From Nitzschia sp. DOCU1 (Eukaryota > Bacillariophyta > Bacillariophyceae > Bacillariales > Bacillariaceae), in assembly GCA_951394045.1 (NCBI GenBank), contig OX595999.1:620001-684000 (forward strand): a stretch of 64,000 nucleotides of DNA, in the 5' to 3' direction. A program made the position numbers and the translations under genes. The notes under the pieces were generated by a model that did no database searches, had not been told where the DNA came from, and saw nothing but the letters and a program-made list of their open reading frames with translations. Of this stretch, positions 35,392-46,184 are shown one piece after another; position 1 is the stretch's first letter, and each line of letters starts with the position of its first letter.

Positions 35392-36870
35392 ATGAATCGC
35401 CCCTGTAGGGTGACAAGCATATCGAGAGGAATCACCATCTTTCTCTGCTGGCATTCGGTCGTCGTTGTGCAATGCTGGCTCCAGGCTCGAAGAGTACCCT
35501 TCCAACAGTTTCAAAGAACAGGGTGGTCACAACCTCATGTTTCCAGCGCCATCCAATGGCACTCCACACAAGAACTGCAAGCAGTTCCGAATCCTACGTC
35601 CACTGAAAGCAGTCAGAATACTAATACGAATGTGTTGAGAGAACTTTATCCGCCACTGACCCTTAGGAACAATGGAAGCTTGGTGGTCGATGAGGTCCAT
35701 ACCTTGCACTTTGATATTTATGGCGACAAGGGAAAACTCAAGGCACTCTTTTTGCACGGAGGACCAGGAGCAGGTTGCTTCCCCAACCATGCTCGGTTTT
35801 TCAATCCTGAACATTACCAAGTCGTCTTGTTGGATCAAAGGGGATGTGGAAGGAGCACACCCACTGCCAGTTTGGTCAATCAAACGCTTTCCGACATTGT
35901 ACAAGATTGTGAGGCTTTGAGAAAACATGTGGGTCTAAGCCACTGGGATGTGGTCTTGGGAGGTAGTTGGGGTACGACAGTTGCCATTGCCTATGCACAA
36001 CTCTATCCTACATCGATTCGATCAGTCGTATTGCGAGGTGTTTGTTTGTTGCGCGAATCCGAAATCGATTGGTTATTTGCATCCACGGGTGTTGCCAAGG
36101 AACATGGTCAAGCTTGGGAATCCTTTGCTCGTGCCGTCGACCTGGATCCTGCCGAAATTCACTATCCACGTCAAGTCTTGCATGAGTACTATGAACGATT
36201 AGTGCTGGGTCGAAATGACACGGAGCGACTTGCCGCTGCCCAGGCGTGGTCAAGATGGGAACTATATAATTCCGTCGCCTACCAAATTCCACCAGGAACA
36301 AACATATCCGATCCAAACGCGACGATGCAGGCACTGGAATCCTGGAAAACAGCTCGACGACCAGCTTGGTCCCCAGTGGCGGTGAATTCCCAAGGATCTT
36401 GGTCCTATCAAACGGCAAATGGCCAGATTGTTCCGCCGAATGAGCTTTCGTCGGACCTTTCCACCGATGATACAATCGTTCAAGCTAGCTTTCGTCGAGG
36501 TCTCGAGTCCTCGCCCGAGACGCTGGAGCCCCGAGATCCGTGGCCCTTTCTGAATCGGCCATATTCCGAGAGCAACTCGACTCGACTTCCGGTACAAGCC
36601 ATATTGACATGCTTTTATTCGACCAATGATGACTATTGTCGCAACAATCAAAATCTTCTACATTGCACCTTTCCTACCGATATGCCCTGCATTGCCATTC
36701 AAGGTGGCTCCGATTCCATTTGTCCACCCGACAGTGCCTTGGATGTTTTGAACCGCTGGCCGGGTATGGAATTGCGAATGCCTGTACATGCTGGACATTC
36801 CATGTACGATCCTTACATTACCAATGAGATTATTTGGGCGACGGATCGATTGGCGAGAATGTTATTGTGA
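35392..36870 (+). CDS. pip: Proline iminopeptidase-like alpha/beta hydrolase (S33)
   Basis: 492 residues. The N-terminal 30 residues are hydrophobic (GITIFLCWHSVVVVQCWL), a signal peptide or the first part of a plastid/ER presequence; residues 80-492 form the enzyme. LFLHGGPGAGCFP (119-131) is the HGGP oxyanion motif of prolyl iminopeptidases, LLDQRGCGRSTP (146-157) the DQRG-GRS motif, and LGGSWGTTVAIAYA (189-202) the GxSxG nucleophile elbow with Ser192. Asp near 441 (IQGGSDSICPP) and His469 (HAGHSMYDP) complete the triad. The family removes N-terminal proline from peptides. A ~75-residue stretch around 345-410 (TANGQIVPPNELSSDL) enlarges the cap region relative to bacterial enzymes, which could alter substrate size. 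The gene directly borders the DIRS insertion. Confidence 0.9.
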   Translation: MNRPCRVTSISRGITIFLCWHSVVVVQCWLQARRVPFQQFQRTGWSQPHVSSAIQWHSTQELQAVPNPTSTESSQNTNTNVLRELYPPLTLRNNGSLVVDEVHTLHFDIYGDKGKLKALFLHGGPGAGCFPNHARFFNPEHYQVVLLDQRGCGRSTPTASLVNQTLSDIVQDCEALRKHVGLSHWDVVLGGSWGTTVAIAYAQLYPTSIRSVVLRGVCLLRESEIDWLFASTGVAKEHGQAWESFARAVDLDPAEIHYPRQVLHEYYERLVLGRNDTERLAAAQAWSRWELYNSVAYQIPPGTNISDPNATMQALESWKTARRPAWSPVAVNSQGSWSYQTANGQIVPPNELSSDLSTDDTIVQASFRRGLESSPETLEPRDPWPFLNRPYSESNSTRLPVQAILTCFYSTNDDYCRNNQNLLHCTFPTDMPCIAIQGGSDSICPPDSALDVLNRWPGMELRMPVHAGHSMYDPYITNEIIWATDRLARMLL

Positions 36871-37774
36871 CATGTCGTCTAAAATTGCAGTGTGTACCTC
36901 GACTGGGTATTGCAACGCGGAGTAATACTACTGTTCAAGCAGCGAAGAGTGCTGGCTAGAGAGTGGGTCCGGTCGCCAATGACGGGGATACACAAAGGTT
37001 GATTGACAATTATACCGACATTTGGCGCGTCCTTGAACAGACCATACACACGACAAACGGTTCAGCAGGAACCTCTGGTACCCGCAAAGACTCGTTCGCT
37101 TGAGAATAGCATTTTTCCTTTTCCGAGGAGTGGCTGGAAGCAAACAATCCGCCAAAAATCGTCTCCCATAGCCTGAGAGGAGCAGTAGCACGGAGTATTC
37201 GTTTGGGGCAGGAGAAAATGACGAGATATACCCAGCCACCAAGGTTATTTCATTCACAAAATGTGGAAAGAATTGTTCTTCACAATACCGCAAGTCTTGG
37301 GGTTTCCCAGCCAGGCATATTCGACTCCCATCCGTTGATTCTCATTTCATTGTAGTCTTCATGTAATAGTAGGCAAGAAGGATGCTTTCGGCAAAGACAT
37401 GATGGCAACTCGCCATTTTCAAGAAGAAATGGGCTAGTTCCTGAAAATTTGCCCGCCGAAACCAAACCATGTGTCCACACAAATGAGGCCTCTCAGGGGG
37501 ATATCAATAGTATACGGTGCGAATAAGTTTATATGAGGCATAAATTTAAGTATTTTGTAACTATTAAGTAATGTATAAAATGGTACACAGATCATTTGTT
37601 GGCATTCTTCCGATATGACGAGTACCACGAAGTCGTGAAGAGCCCAGGCAGGCATCCCATCTTCATCCAACGGCATCATTTTCTTCGTGGAGCACCCAAA
37701 GAGTTGAATTTCTACGCAATGTTCTACCGCGTGCGCCTGCGAGAGCGGCCTAAATAGTCGGAGTCTGCATCACG
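36871..37774. other. Intergenic, 904 bp, no gene recognised
   Basis: Several short minus-strand frames (for example 36928-37293, 37434-37679) have no recognisable domain and irregular composition. Nothing repeated or structured was noticed. It includes the 3' flank of the iminopeptidase gene and the promoter of the MORN gene. Confidence 0.5.
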
Positions 37775-39288
37775 ATGAAACGTTGTGGTTCGCTCGCCTA
37801 CCCTACCTACGCCTCCAACAATTTTCAAACCTTTTCTTCTTCGCTTGGCAGTATGCAAGTGACACACACAACAACGGAGAAAGTCTCGCTGTTGGACAAA
37901 AACAGAGAAGTCATTCAGCTGTGTCATACCGAACCGAACCGATCCACTTTCCAAGACTTCCATTTGAATGCATCCAAGCAACAACTCGCACACTTTCTTT
38001 ACAGTGCAACAGTAGTTCTCCGTCTCGTTATCATTGCAAGTATTTTGTTCATGACAATGGCAGCTCGTGCAGCAGCAAACAAAATCGTGGAGGTTTCTCG
38101 CTTGGAGTTACAAGGGGAAGGAACGTTCACAGGCAAAGTCCATGCCGATACTTTGGTTCCCCACGGAGTAGGCCGTATGGAATACTGCCCACTTCCGCAA
38201 CAAAATCAGCGCCTAGAGGAAGATATCAAATCCTATGAAGGAACGTGGCACTGGGGTACTTGGCATGGACCGAGTGGCATTCTCGAGTTTCGCAATGGCG
38301 ACACGTACATTGGCGCGTTTTATCAAAATGCTCGGCATGGACAAGGACTGTACATGTGGGCCGATGGGCGGTGTTACGAAGGAGGTTTTCAAAACAATCA
38401 ACGTCACGGACAAGGCACGTTCACCTTTGCGGACGGTGCCGTGTATCAAGGCGAGTTTGTTGGTGGACGTCGGCACGGATATGGGCGCTACAGCTTTCCT
38501 AATGGCAACTCGTACGAGGGACAATGGAAGGAAGGTCATTACGATGGATATGGGTGAGTAACTGGGTTGCTGGGTACGGAGGTTGCTGGTTTATCTTTTC
38601 TCACTTGTTGTCCCGTGGTTCAACTTGCAGTGTCTTTTCCTGGAAGGATGGACGAATGTATCGTGGGGAGTGGAAAAACTCCAAGCACAATGGTCAGGGT
38701 ATCGAGCTGGATGCCCGTGGTCAGGTTGTGTATGATGGCAAGTGGGTAGACCACAAGCCGTTTGCGAGCTCGTTTGCGGAAACGTCGTCGTTACCCCCAC
38801 CACCCACTTATCCACACGAGATTGCCGTCGCTCCGTGTGACTATGACGACTGTAGTACTATTGCGATGAGTGTCGCCGAAGGTTCGGTAGTCGTCCCCTT
38901 GCATGAACAACAACTACGATCATCGCAGCTACGCCGATTTCAAGGCCGCTTGTTGTCCGAAGACGACATGCTGGAGGAAGCTAGCGTCAACCGAGGCTCT
39001 CCCACCAATACCGCTAATCAACACAATAACTACAGGTACCGCTTTGCGACGGCAGTGGCGGCCATGCCATCTTCTACTGCCGGTAGTGCGAGACGGCCCT
39101 CGCCAATCCAACAAGGAAAAAAGAAGGCATCGGAAGGAGAGCAGCCAGCACTGGCGCCCTTTGAAGGTTTGCCCGAGATTTCGCAATTGATTCAGACTCA
39201 GCGAGAAGCGCTCGAGAAGTGCAACGCGAGTCACCGTCGTCAACAACAACAAGCACATCAACCGCGTTCTGCCTATGTCGGCAACTGA
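37775..39288 (+). CDS. MORN-repeat protein, two exons
   Basis: CDS join(37775..38553,38631..39288), 478 residues. The 77-bp intron starts GTGAGT and ends TTGCAG; splicing joins GHYDGYG to VFSWKDGRMYRGEW inside a MORN unit. Residues 70-100 hold a hydrophobic segment (FLYSATVVLRLVIIASILFM), so the protein may be membrane-bound if translation starts at 37775; an in-frame ATG at 38052 would give a soluble form. From about 150 to 310 there are six to seven MORN motifs (YEGTWHWGTWHGPSG, YIGAFYQNARHGQG, YEGGFQNNQRHGQG, YQGEFVGGRRHGYG, YEGQWKEGHYDGYG, YRGEWKNSKHNGQG). The C-terminal third is disordered, with PPPPTYP and poly-Gln. MORN arrays bind lipids or act as rulers in protein complexes; no kinase or other enzyme domain is attached. 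Confidence 0.88.
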
Positions 39289-39529
39289 TTCGAAAAGAAG
39301 AACAATAATGATGAAAAGCCACGCTAAACAACAAAGATGGCAGTTTTTAAACAGAAACCATTTTTGAAAATCATTTCTTGTATCATAGATAGCCCTAGAT
39401 GTAGCACAGTGTTGTAATGACCTGTAGAGAAGGATGCAGCCACAACGAAAATGTTCCATTCATGTACGATGTTATGCTAAAGTTGTATTACTATTTCACC
39501 CCGGGAGTGATCACTAGACCACTTCTCAC

Positions 39530-42500
39530 TCAAAATGTGCTTTCGGAACTAATATCATCGGTTTCTGCATCCACGGCAGCAAATACTGCCGGGGGCACGA
39601 CATTGTTGTCGTCACCAACGGGGTGGAATTTTGTTTTTCGAATGCGATCCATGTAAAATTTAGCATTCACATACTCCGCAACTTCTTCCGCTAGTGCCTG
39701 TGGAATGGCGGCAGCATTGTACATGTCACCATGCCCACGAACTCCAACAGGATGGATCCCACCATAGTAGGGACAATTGTCGCTGGAGCAATGAAAATCC
39801 TTCAGGGTGGAGTATAGACCATGGTCCTGCATCGAAAGACAATCCAAAATGAGATTGAGAGGAACAATAGCAGAGCATTGGCACGAATCATTTCTTCTAC
39901 ACTTACGTTGGTCCACAGGTCCGTCGGCTTCTTGTCGTCTCGACCAAATGCGCAGTAGTGCACTTGGGCTTTGTACAGACCAAAAGTCGATACAAACTCC
40001 TTCATAAGTGGCATGTGGGCAAGGAGTGCGGTAGGATTTTCAATGACCACAATCAAATGACGGTTTTTCTCTCGTGCTTGGTACATGATTTGCACCATTT
40101 TCATAAAGAGATGGTTTTGCTCGTGGGCTTGGGGAGTCTTCTCGAATTCTTTAGTTTCAGCACATCGATGTTTCCCCCCTGCCAAGCGGGAGTATGTGAA
40201 ACAAGGCGGAGACGCCCAAATAAAATCAGGAAAGAATCCAACATCCTTGAAAGTGAATTTCATAGCGTCCATCTTATCGGTTGCATGCGATGACGGCAGA
40301 TTATCAATGCTTCGAGCGAACCAAAATCGCTTGGCAAACTCTTGTGTGATCATTCCGCAACCAGCAAAGAGTTCGAGACAATACAACATGCGGCCACGGC
40401 ATGTGTTCAATCGGGTCGGTCGGTCTGCCCACGCTTGCAACAGCTGGTGCCAGTCCATGTCGTCAATGGCGTCATTGTCGTATGTTACCTCCCACAGTTT
40501 TACCTTTTGTCCGCCCACTTCCTTCCACCGCGCATCAGAAGTCACAATTCCATGATACTGCGCTCCGCCATCGCAAAGTCGAACCTTCATTCCGATTTCC
40601 GGGATGAATTTTTCTCTGTTTTTGTATTCGCTTCCGATTCTGCGTTCCGAATGGATGTGATCCATGGCCGCATGGAGACCATAAGGGGAGCCAACCTTTT
40701 TCAACGCCCTTTCCACCTCCTCCTCGCTCACGCAAGGATAGTATAACAAAGCAGATTTGGCAGCCTCGAATGTTGAATTAGCAGCCAATTTTGGCCTTTT
40801 CCATTGAGACAGCACTTTCAATCGCGGGTTTTCTTGGCAGCACTTGTTAATTTCCTCCGTGGTCAAGTCTTCCTCCGTATCATCTTCATAGCGTACTCGC
40901 CAACTGGGAATCAGCCTCCCACTGACCGGATCTCGTACTTTTTCCGGACCCCTGATGACTGTACCCTGATAGAATTCTTCGTCTTCAAAAAGTTTCCAGA
41001 ATGAGTATCCTTTCTCAATGGCCGGGGTTTTGTCTGAGTCTTTCGTGGGTGTTATTTCAGGCGCCTTCCTTTTGGCGGCCCGAGCGGGTTTTTCCTGCGG
41101 CAGCTCCAAAATTTCCTCCGTCGTCAAATCTTCCATGTCACCATCTTCATAGCGCACTCGCCAACCGGGAATCAGCCTCCCAGTGACTGGATCTCTCACT
41201 TCTTCCGGACCCCTGATGACCTTACCCTGATAGAATTCTTCGTCTTCAAAAAGTTTCCAGAATGTGTAGCCTTTTTCAATGGCCGATGCCTTGTCTGAGT
41301 CTTTCCTTGGCGTTACTTTAGGTGAGTTCGTTTTGGCAGCCAGAGCGGGTTTTTCCTTTGGCAACTTCAGAATTTCCTCTTCGGTTATCTCACTCTCCGC
41401 ATCATCTTCATAGCGCACTCTCCAACCGGTAACAAGCCTCCGACTGATTGGATCTCGTACTTTTTCCGGACCCGTGATGACTGAACCTTGATGGAATTCT
41501 TCGTCTTCAAAACGTTTCCAGAAGGTGTAGCCTTTTTCAATGACCAAAGCTTTGCTTGTTGTTACTTTAGATGACTTCTTTTGGGGGGCCAGAGCAGGTT
41601 TTTCCTTCGGCAAGTTCAAAATTTCCTCTTCAGCTAAAATTTCCTCCGCATCGTCTTCATAGCGTATTCGCCAACTGGGAATCAGCCTCCGACTGACTGG
41701 ATCTCGTACTTTTTCCGGACCCCTAATGACTGTACCCTGATAGAATTCTTCGTCTTCAAAAAGTTTCCAGAATGTGTATCCTTTTTCAATGGCCGGACGT
41801 TTGTCTGATTCGTTGGTTGGCGTTACGTCAAGCGACTTCCTTTCGGCGGCCCGTGAGGGCTTTTCCTTCGGCAGGGCCAAAATATTTTCTCCAGTTATAT
41901 CTTCTTCTTCACCGTTAGTAAAACGTATGCGCCAATGGGGTGTGATGTCACCATTTTCGTCTTCCACTTCTCTAGGGCCATTTATGACTTCTCCTTTAAC
42001 GTAATCACTGATATCTCCATCATCAAAAAACTTGTAGAATGTGAAGCCTACCTGTACACGGGAGGAGTCTCTAGCCCGGGAGACCAACGCACCACTGCAT
42101 TCTGGTGCTTCTGCCAACGTTGACGATACTTTAGACGCCTTCCTTTTGGTGGCCGGAACGGGCATTTCCTTCGGCAGCTTCAAAATTTCCTCTTCGGTCA
42201 TATCTTCCTCATCGTCATCCACATACCGTACGCGCCAATGGGGTGTGCAGTCACCATTTTCGTCTTCCACCTCTTCAGGACCATGTACGACTTCTCCTTT
42301 AAAGTAATCATGACTATCTCCATCCTCAAAAGACTTAAAGAATGTGAAGCCTAAGTATACACCGGACTGGGCTCCAGCCTGGGGAACCAGCACATCGCTG
42401 ATTCCTGCTCCTTCTGCTAATGTCTGGTCCTCGGTAGAAACAGATATTTCGTCGGACAAAACTGTCTCAGGGACAGAAAAGACCGTCGTGGATTCTCCGG

Positions 42501-43104
42501 TGGGTGTGGTGATGGCTGCGGAACTGTCCTCCTTTTGTTCTGCTCCAAGCTGCGCCTCCGGCAGTTTCGATGGACGTTCCAAAGCCTGAGTCTCGTACAG
42601 TTGCTTCTCATCCTGACCACTTACGGACTCACAGTCGCTGGAACGAGTACTGGTTGTGACGCTTGCGGCTTCGAGATGGTTGTCCGTTGGTTCTACTTCG
42701 CTTAGCGCAGTTTGTTCCGATGGGTGGATCTTAGTTCCATTCGCTTGTAGCTTCTGTTGACCACCTGCGGTCTCAGGGGTGTCAACAGGTACATTGGATG
42801 TAGTGATGACGGCTGAAGAACTGTCATCCTTTCGTTCTGGATTCTTCGCCGGCAATATTGTTGGACACCGCAGGATCTCAATCTCGGACATTTGCTTCTC
42901 TTGACCGATTGCAGACTTCACGTTCCACGTAACATTATCACCATCTTCGTCTCCGAACAAATCAAGAGTTGGACCACTCGAAATTTTGCAACACTCATAT
43001 TCGCCGTCGCCGACCGGGATGTAAAATGTGTAGCCGACACGGACCGATGGAGGAAACGAAGCATACGGGCAACTGTGCTGTTGTTCAGGCAATAGGCGAC
43101 TCAT
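39530..43104 (-). CDS. Cytosine-5 DNA methyltransferase with Tudor-like repeats
   Basis: CDS complement(join(39530..39826,39907..43104)), 1164 residues. The 80-bp intron (GTAAGT...TGCAG) joins KPTDLWTN to DHGLYSTLKDFHC. Residues 20-830 contain eight ~60-residue modules spaced 75-100 apart, of the form GYTFWKLFEDEEFYQGTVI, then WRVRYEDD(x)EE(D/E)LTEEEI, resembling Tudor/PWWP-type barrels; modules 4-7 are nearly identical and the last, at about 815-880, is degenerate. From 905 on it is a compact C5-methyltransferase: FAGCG (913-917, motif I), ASPPC (964-968, motif IV with catalytic Cys968), VIENP (1020-1024, motif VI) and MYNAAAIPQALAEEVAEY (motif X). The reader modules plus methylase suggest chromatin-directed 5-methylcytosine formation in the nucleus. 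It is divergent from a 622-bp intergenic region shared with the antenna gene. Confidence 0.88.
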
Positions 43105-43726
43105 CGTTGCATTTTTGTTTCCAGAACAAGATAACGTAGTGCTTTAGCCTGTATGGAGATAGTTTCTGTATTGCCAAACGAGAAAAAACTACCTGTACCG
43201 TTTGCACAGTCGGGTTGAGCATCAAAACCTCCCGAAACAGTTGACAAAGATACTTTCCGTGTTGTTGCCATCATCTCACTCGTCCACATCTCTCGTGTCT
43301 CCCCCTTGGATCGCCGATCTTTTGAGGTTTTTGGGTGCGCGCGGCGGCCCACCCCATCGGCCGGCGCGCGTCTCCAAATCACGCGTTGTTTCGCGCCCTT
43401 TTTGACTAGCTCGAATAACCAGCCGCTAGGATTTACACCACCGTCCGTCCGTCAATCGAATGAATCGCACCATCATTCTGACGTCAGTGGAAGTGAATGC
43501 GTTCCATCAAAAAGTCCTCTCACCATATCGCGGTGTCGCACGCTGCGGGCGCGGGTAAAACGTAAAGATGCGTCTCGGCGGTTGATTGGCAGTGAGGTTG
43601 ATGGGTCCCAACGATCTTCAAATCGGAATCGCCATCACAATCTTTTGCTGGTTGCCGAACAACGGAACTTCTGGATTTTGTCAAACATCTTCGTAACGAG
43701 CTTTTCGATCCGTCGCTGCTAACACC
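43105..43726. promoter_or_regulatory. Shared intergenic region of DNMT and antenna genes
   Basis: 622 bp between divergent start codons. GTCCGTCCGTC at 43443-43453 precedes the antenna gene by about 275 bp. No TATA box or other named element could be assigned with confidence. Confidence 0.4.
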
Positions 43727-44335
43727 ATGAAAGGTTTTGGTGCTCTTTTGATTTTAGGATTTTCTGTGCCCGCTGTTGCGGGCTTCGCAGATGTCACGCC
43801 CAACGTCGGGGCTCCACCTGTCAACAATGGGGCCCAATATATGCCGGGTGCAGTCGCTCCGTTGGGGTTTTGGGATCCTCTGGAGTTTGCCCAAAACGCT
43901 GACGTGAACACTCTCAAACGATACCGTGAAGCTGAAATTGTGCATGGTCGGGTTGCCATGTTGATGACAACAGGAACTTTTGCAGGGGAGAGCCTTCATA
44001 CCGGCCCTGTCATCTCCCATTTGTCCCAGACACCACAAGCAATTTGGGTTTTCCTGGTGTTTAGCGTTTCTTTTATCGAATTGCTTCGAGCCCAAATCGG
44101 CTGGGTTGAACCTGAAAATGTCCCCCCTGACCAACCTGGATTGTTGCGACCCAACTACGTCCCTGGAAATCTAGGTTTTGATCCTTTGGGTTTGGCGCCG
44201 AGTGATCCTCTTGAATTTAAAGTTATGCAGACAAAAGAGCTTCAAAATGGAAGGCTGGCCATGATTGCAGCGATGGGGATCATGGCTCAAGAACTTGTGG
44301 ACGGCAAAGGCATCGGAGAACACTGGTTCGGCTGA
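43727..44335 (+). CDS. Fucoxanthin-chlorophyll a/c-binding (LHC) protein
   Basis: 202 residues. The first 17 residues are a short signal peptide (FGALLILGFSVPAVA) with GFAD after it, recalling the ASAF-type cleavage motif (Phe at +1) used by diatom plastid proteins. Helix 1 carries the generic LHC motif EAEIVHGRVAMLM (68-80), with Glu and His as chlorophyll ligands; helix 2 IWVFLVFSVSFIELLRAQIG; helix 3 ELQNGRLAMIAAMGIMAQEL (172-191). NYVPGNLGFDPLGLAP precedes helix 3 as in FCPs. The protein would bind chlorophyll a, chlorophyll c and fucoxanthin in the thylakoid membrane. LHC subfamily (Lhcf, Lhcr or other) is not decided from the sequence alone. Confidence 0.95.
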   Translation: MKGFGALLILGFSVPAVAGFADVTPNVGAPPVNNGAQYMPGAVAPLGFWDPLEFAQNADVNTLKRYREAEIVHGRVAMLMTTGTFAGESLHTGPVISHLSQTPQAIWVFLVFSVSFIELLRAQIGWVEPENVPPDQPGLLRPNYVPGNLGFDPLGLAPSDPLEFKVMQTKELQNGRLAMIAAMGIMAQELVDGKGIGEHWFG

Positions 44336-44694
44336 TCAAATATCTACGTCGAAAACGTCGCAGAAATCATGAAATAACTTGTTTCTATAGCAGTGTTAAT
44401 GTTGGGACTAAATAATGGATATGATACATGCCACTCCTTTATGTGAAAGTATCACACCCAAATACAATCTAGTACCCTTATTGCAATGCAGCTGTGTTAG
44501 GAATAATTTTGGCAGTGCGGACACAAAACTATCATTTATCAAGGAGAAAAGCTGCCTGAGTCATGTCTGCCTTCTCCGTCGGGGTTTAAGCCTCTTTATC
44601 TCATAGACAACACCTAACTCTTTCTTTGTTCTGATCCGTGACAAGCCGACGAAAGCGTACTACGCGGCCACGACAAAAAAGAGTTACAGAAGAG
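44336..44694. other. Intergenic between convergent genes
   Basis: 359 bp, AT-rich 3' flanks of the antenna and EMTYRGLE-family genes. A short plus-strand frame at 44415-44606 shows no domain. Confidence 0.5.
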
Positions 44695-45486
44695 CTAAAG
44701 TAACCGATTAAGCTGCTCCTTCGGGCTTTCTTCGGTACCTCTTCGTTTTAACGACGCATTCCTAATGTTTGACCACCAAGAGCCTAGTGAAGACTTCTTT
44801 CGCGGCTCGTTGCCGTTGCCTGCTGGTCGTGTTTCGGATGAAGAATCTCGACGCAAGGAAAGTGGAAGTTTGCTTGCCAGGCCACCTGAAGGACTCTGCT
44901 CGACTTTACCAATGAATGCATTGCGTCCGTCTTCTTGGGCAAGTTCCAAGGCACGTTCCGCACTAATCTGTGTTGCAGCAACACTCTTTTCGGCAAGCAG
45001 TGCCGAATCGTTGATACCTTGCGTTCGCTGTCGACCTTGTTCTTTCAAAACAGTCTCGACGACAGATCTGACCTGTGTTTCTACCCGTTTACGCCCCGAT
45101 TTGGTCCAGTTTTCGAGACCTCGATACGTCATTTCCTTCGTCATACACGGTTTACCCCGTTCCATGCGGCCAATCACTTGCAATCGATGCAAGTACAACC
45201 GATCCCTTTCGCAAATGGAATACCACGAACAATAGTGCTCCGCCATGGAATATTCCTCCAGATTCAATGCAGGATGCATCGAGACACTATCAGAAAAGGA
45301 GATGCGGCGGGGGAGTGGTTGACTACCGGTAGTTTCGGAAGAAGATGTTCTACTAGTCGACGACTCTGGTGCCTCGTCCTCGTCGGCACGCGTCGTTTCG
45401 TCCTCGTCGCAGCATGCCGACATTTCGACTAATACAGATTCTTCGCCTGATCTCGCCGTCAGATCACTCTGGGTTTGGCCCGCCAT
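44695..45486 (-). CDS. Uncharacterised EMTYRGLE-motif protein 1
   Basis: 263 residues, no signal peptide or membrane segment. An acidic Ser-rich N-terminus (20-55) precedes RRISFSDSVSMHPALNLEEYSMAEHYCSWYS (60-90), then GRMERGKPCMTKEMTYRGLENWTKSG (106-131), a long amphipathic helix (ETQVRSVVETVLKEQGRQRT) with DSALLAEKSVAATQISAERALELAQEDG, and a basic Ser-rich tail. The core is shared with the protein at 50393-51169 in the same order (R-x-x-F-S-D, W-Y/W-S, GKPC, EMTYRGLE.WT, EQ-R-G, LA-KS...ERA). A biochemical role is not known to me; the motif order and acidic/Ser-rich ends suggest regulatory or signalling protein. Confidence 0.7.
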   Translation of the reverse strand: MAGQTQSDLTARSGEESVLVEMSACCDEDETTRADEDEAPESSTSRTSSSETTGSQPLPRRISFSDSVSMHPALNLEEYSMAEHYCSWYSICERDRLYLHRLQVIGRMERGKPCMTKEMTYRGLENWTKSGRKRVETQVRSVVETVLKEQGRQRTQGINDSALLAEKSVAATQISAERALELAQEDGRNAFIGKVEQSPSGGLASKLPLSLRRDSSSETRPAGNGNEPRKKSSLGSWWSNIRNASLKRRGTEESPKEQLNRLL

Positions 45487-46184
45487 CGTCTTCAGAAGTT
45501 CTTTCGTCTAAAACAAGTTGATGCAAGAGATCTACTGTAAATCGAACAGTGCGCTTCACTCCTGCTTGCACGGCGAAGGGCGGAATTTGTGGTGATTTGT
45601 GGCTTTCAAGGCCCGTCTTCCGGTACCAAGCGCTCGACATCCAACCTTTCCAAGAAATCTGCCGCCGATGCGTTAATTAATTTATTGGAAGATTCACAGG
45701 CTTCTTCATTTTTTGTTAAGTAAATTTGTTGGAAGATTCATGAGAATTCCCAACCACCATCCTTTTGTCGTACGTATGATGAAAACTGGTTTTATCATGC
45801 GTGGAACCGACTCGGGCCTAAATATGCCTGCTGTCGTCCTTCCATGCCTCGGCATATTGTAAAGTCGATTCGGATAAATCGAAACAACCAAATACGGAAA
45901 TATGTAGTGGATGGATGCCGTAGGACAGAAGGACGACGAAGGAAAGATCGGGAAAAGATCGCGCGAAAACCGCGGAAACCATGACGCAATTGGAATGAGA
46001 AAGCACCGATGCTCAAAAGCTCTCCTAGAGCCTATTTCCATTGCATACCTACCGTGCAAATCGTTGAGAGTTTCAGAGAGATACGGAGTCTGAAATGGAT
46101 GCATCCGCCGTAGCACAAAGCAAAGGAAGTGTTGAAGTTTGGCGGTGAAACGTTCCTGAGATCTGTTAGCATATTTTTCTCGCC
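45487..46184. other. Intergenic between divergent genes, 698 bp
   Basis: Contains the promoters of the EMTYRGLE protein and of the sulfotransferase-like gene. A short imperfect repeat TTATTGGAAGATTCACAG / TTGTTGGAAGATTCATGAG lies at about 45682-45743. Short frames here have no domains. Confidence 0.5.

Noticed and set aside
36928..37679. Minus-strand frames between the iminopeptidase and MORN genes
   Set aside because: No domain, no supporting start context and no similarity to other sequences in the window.
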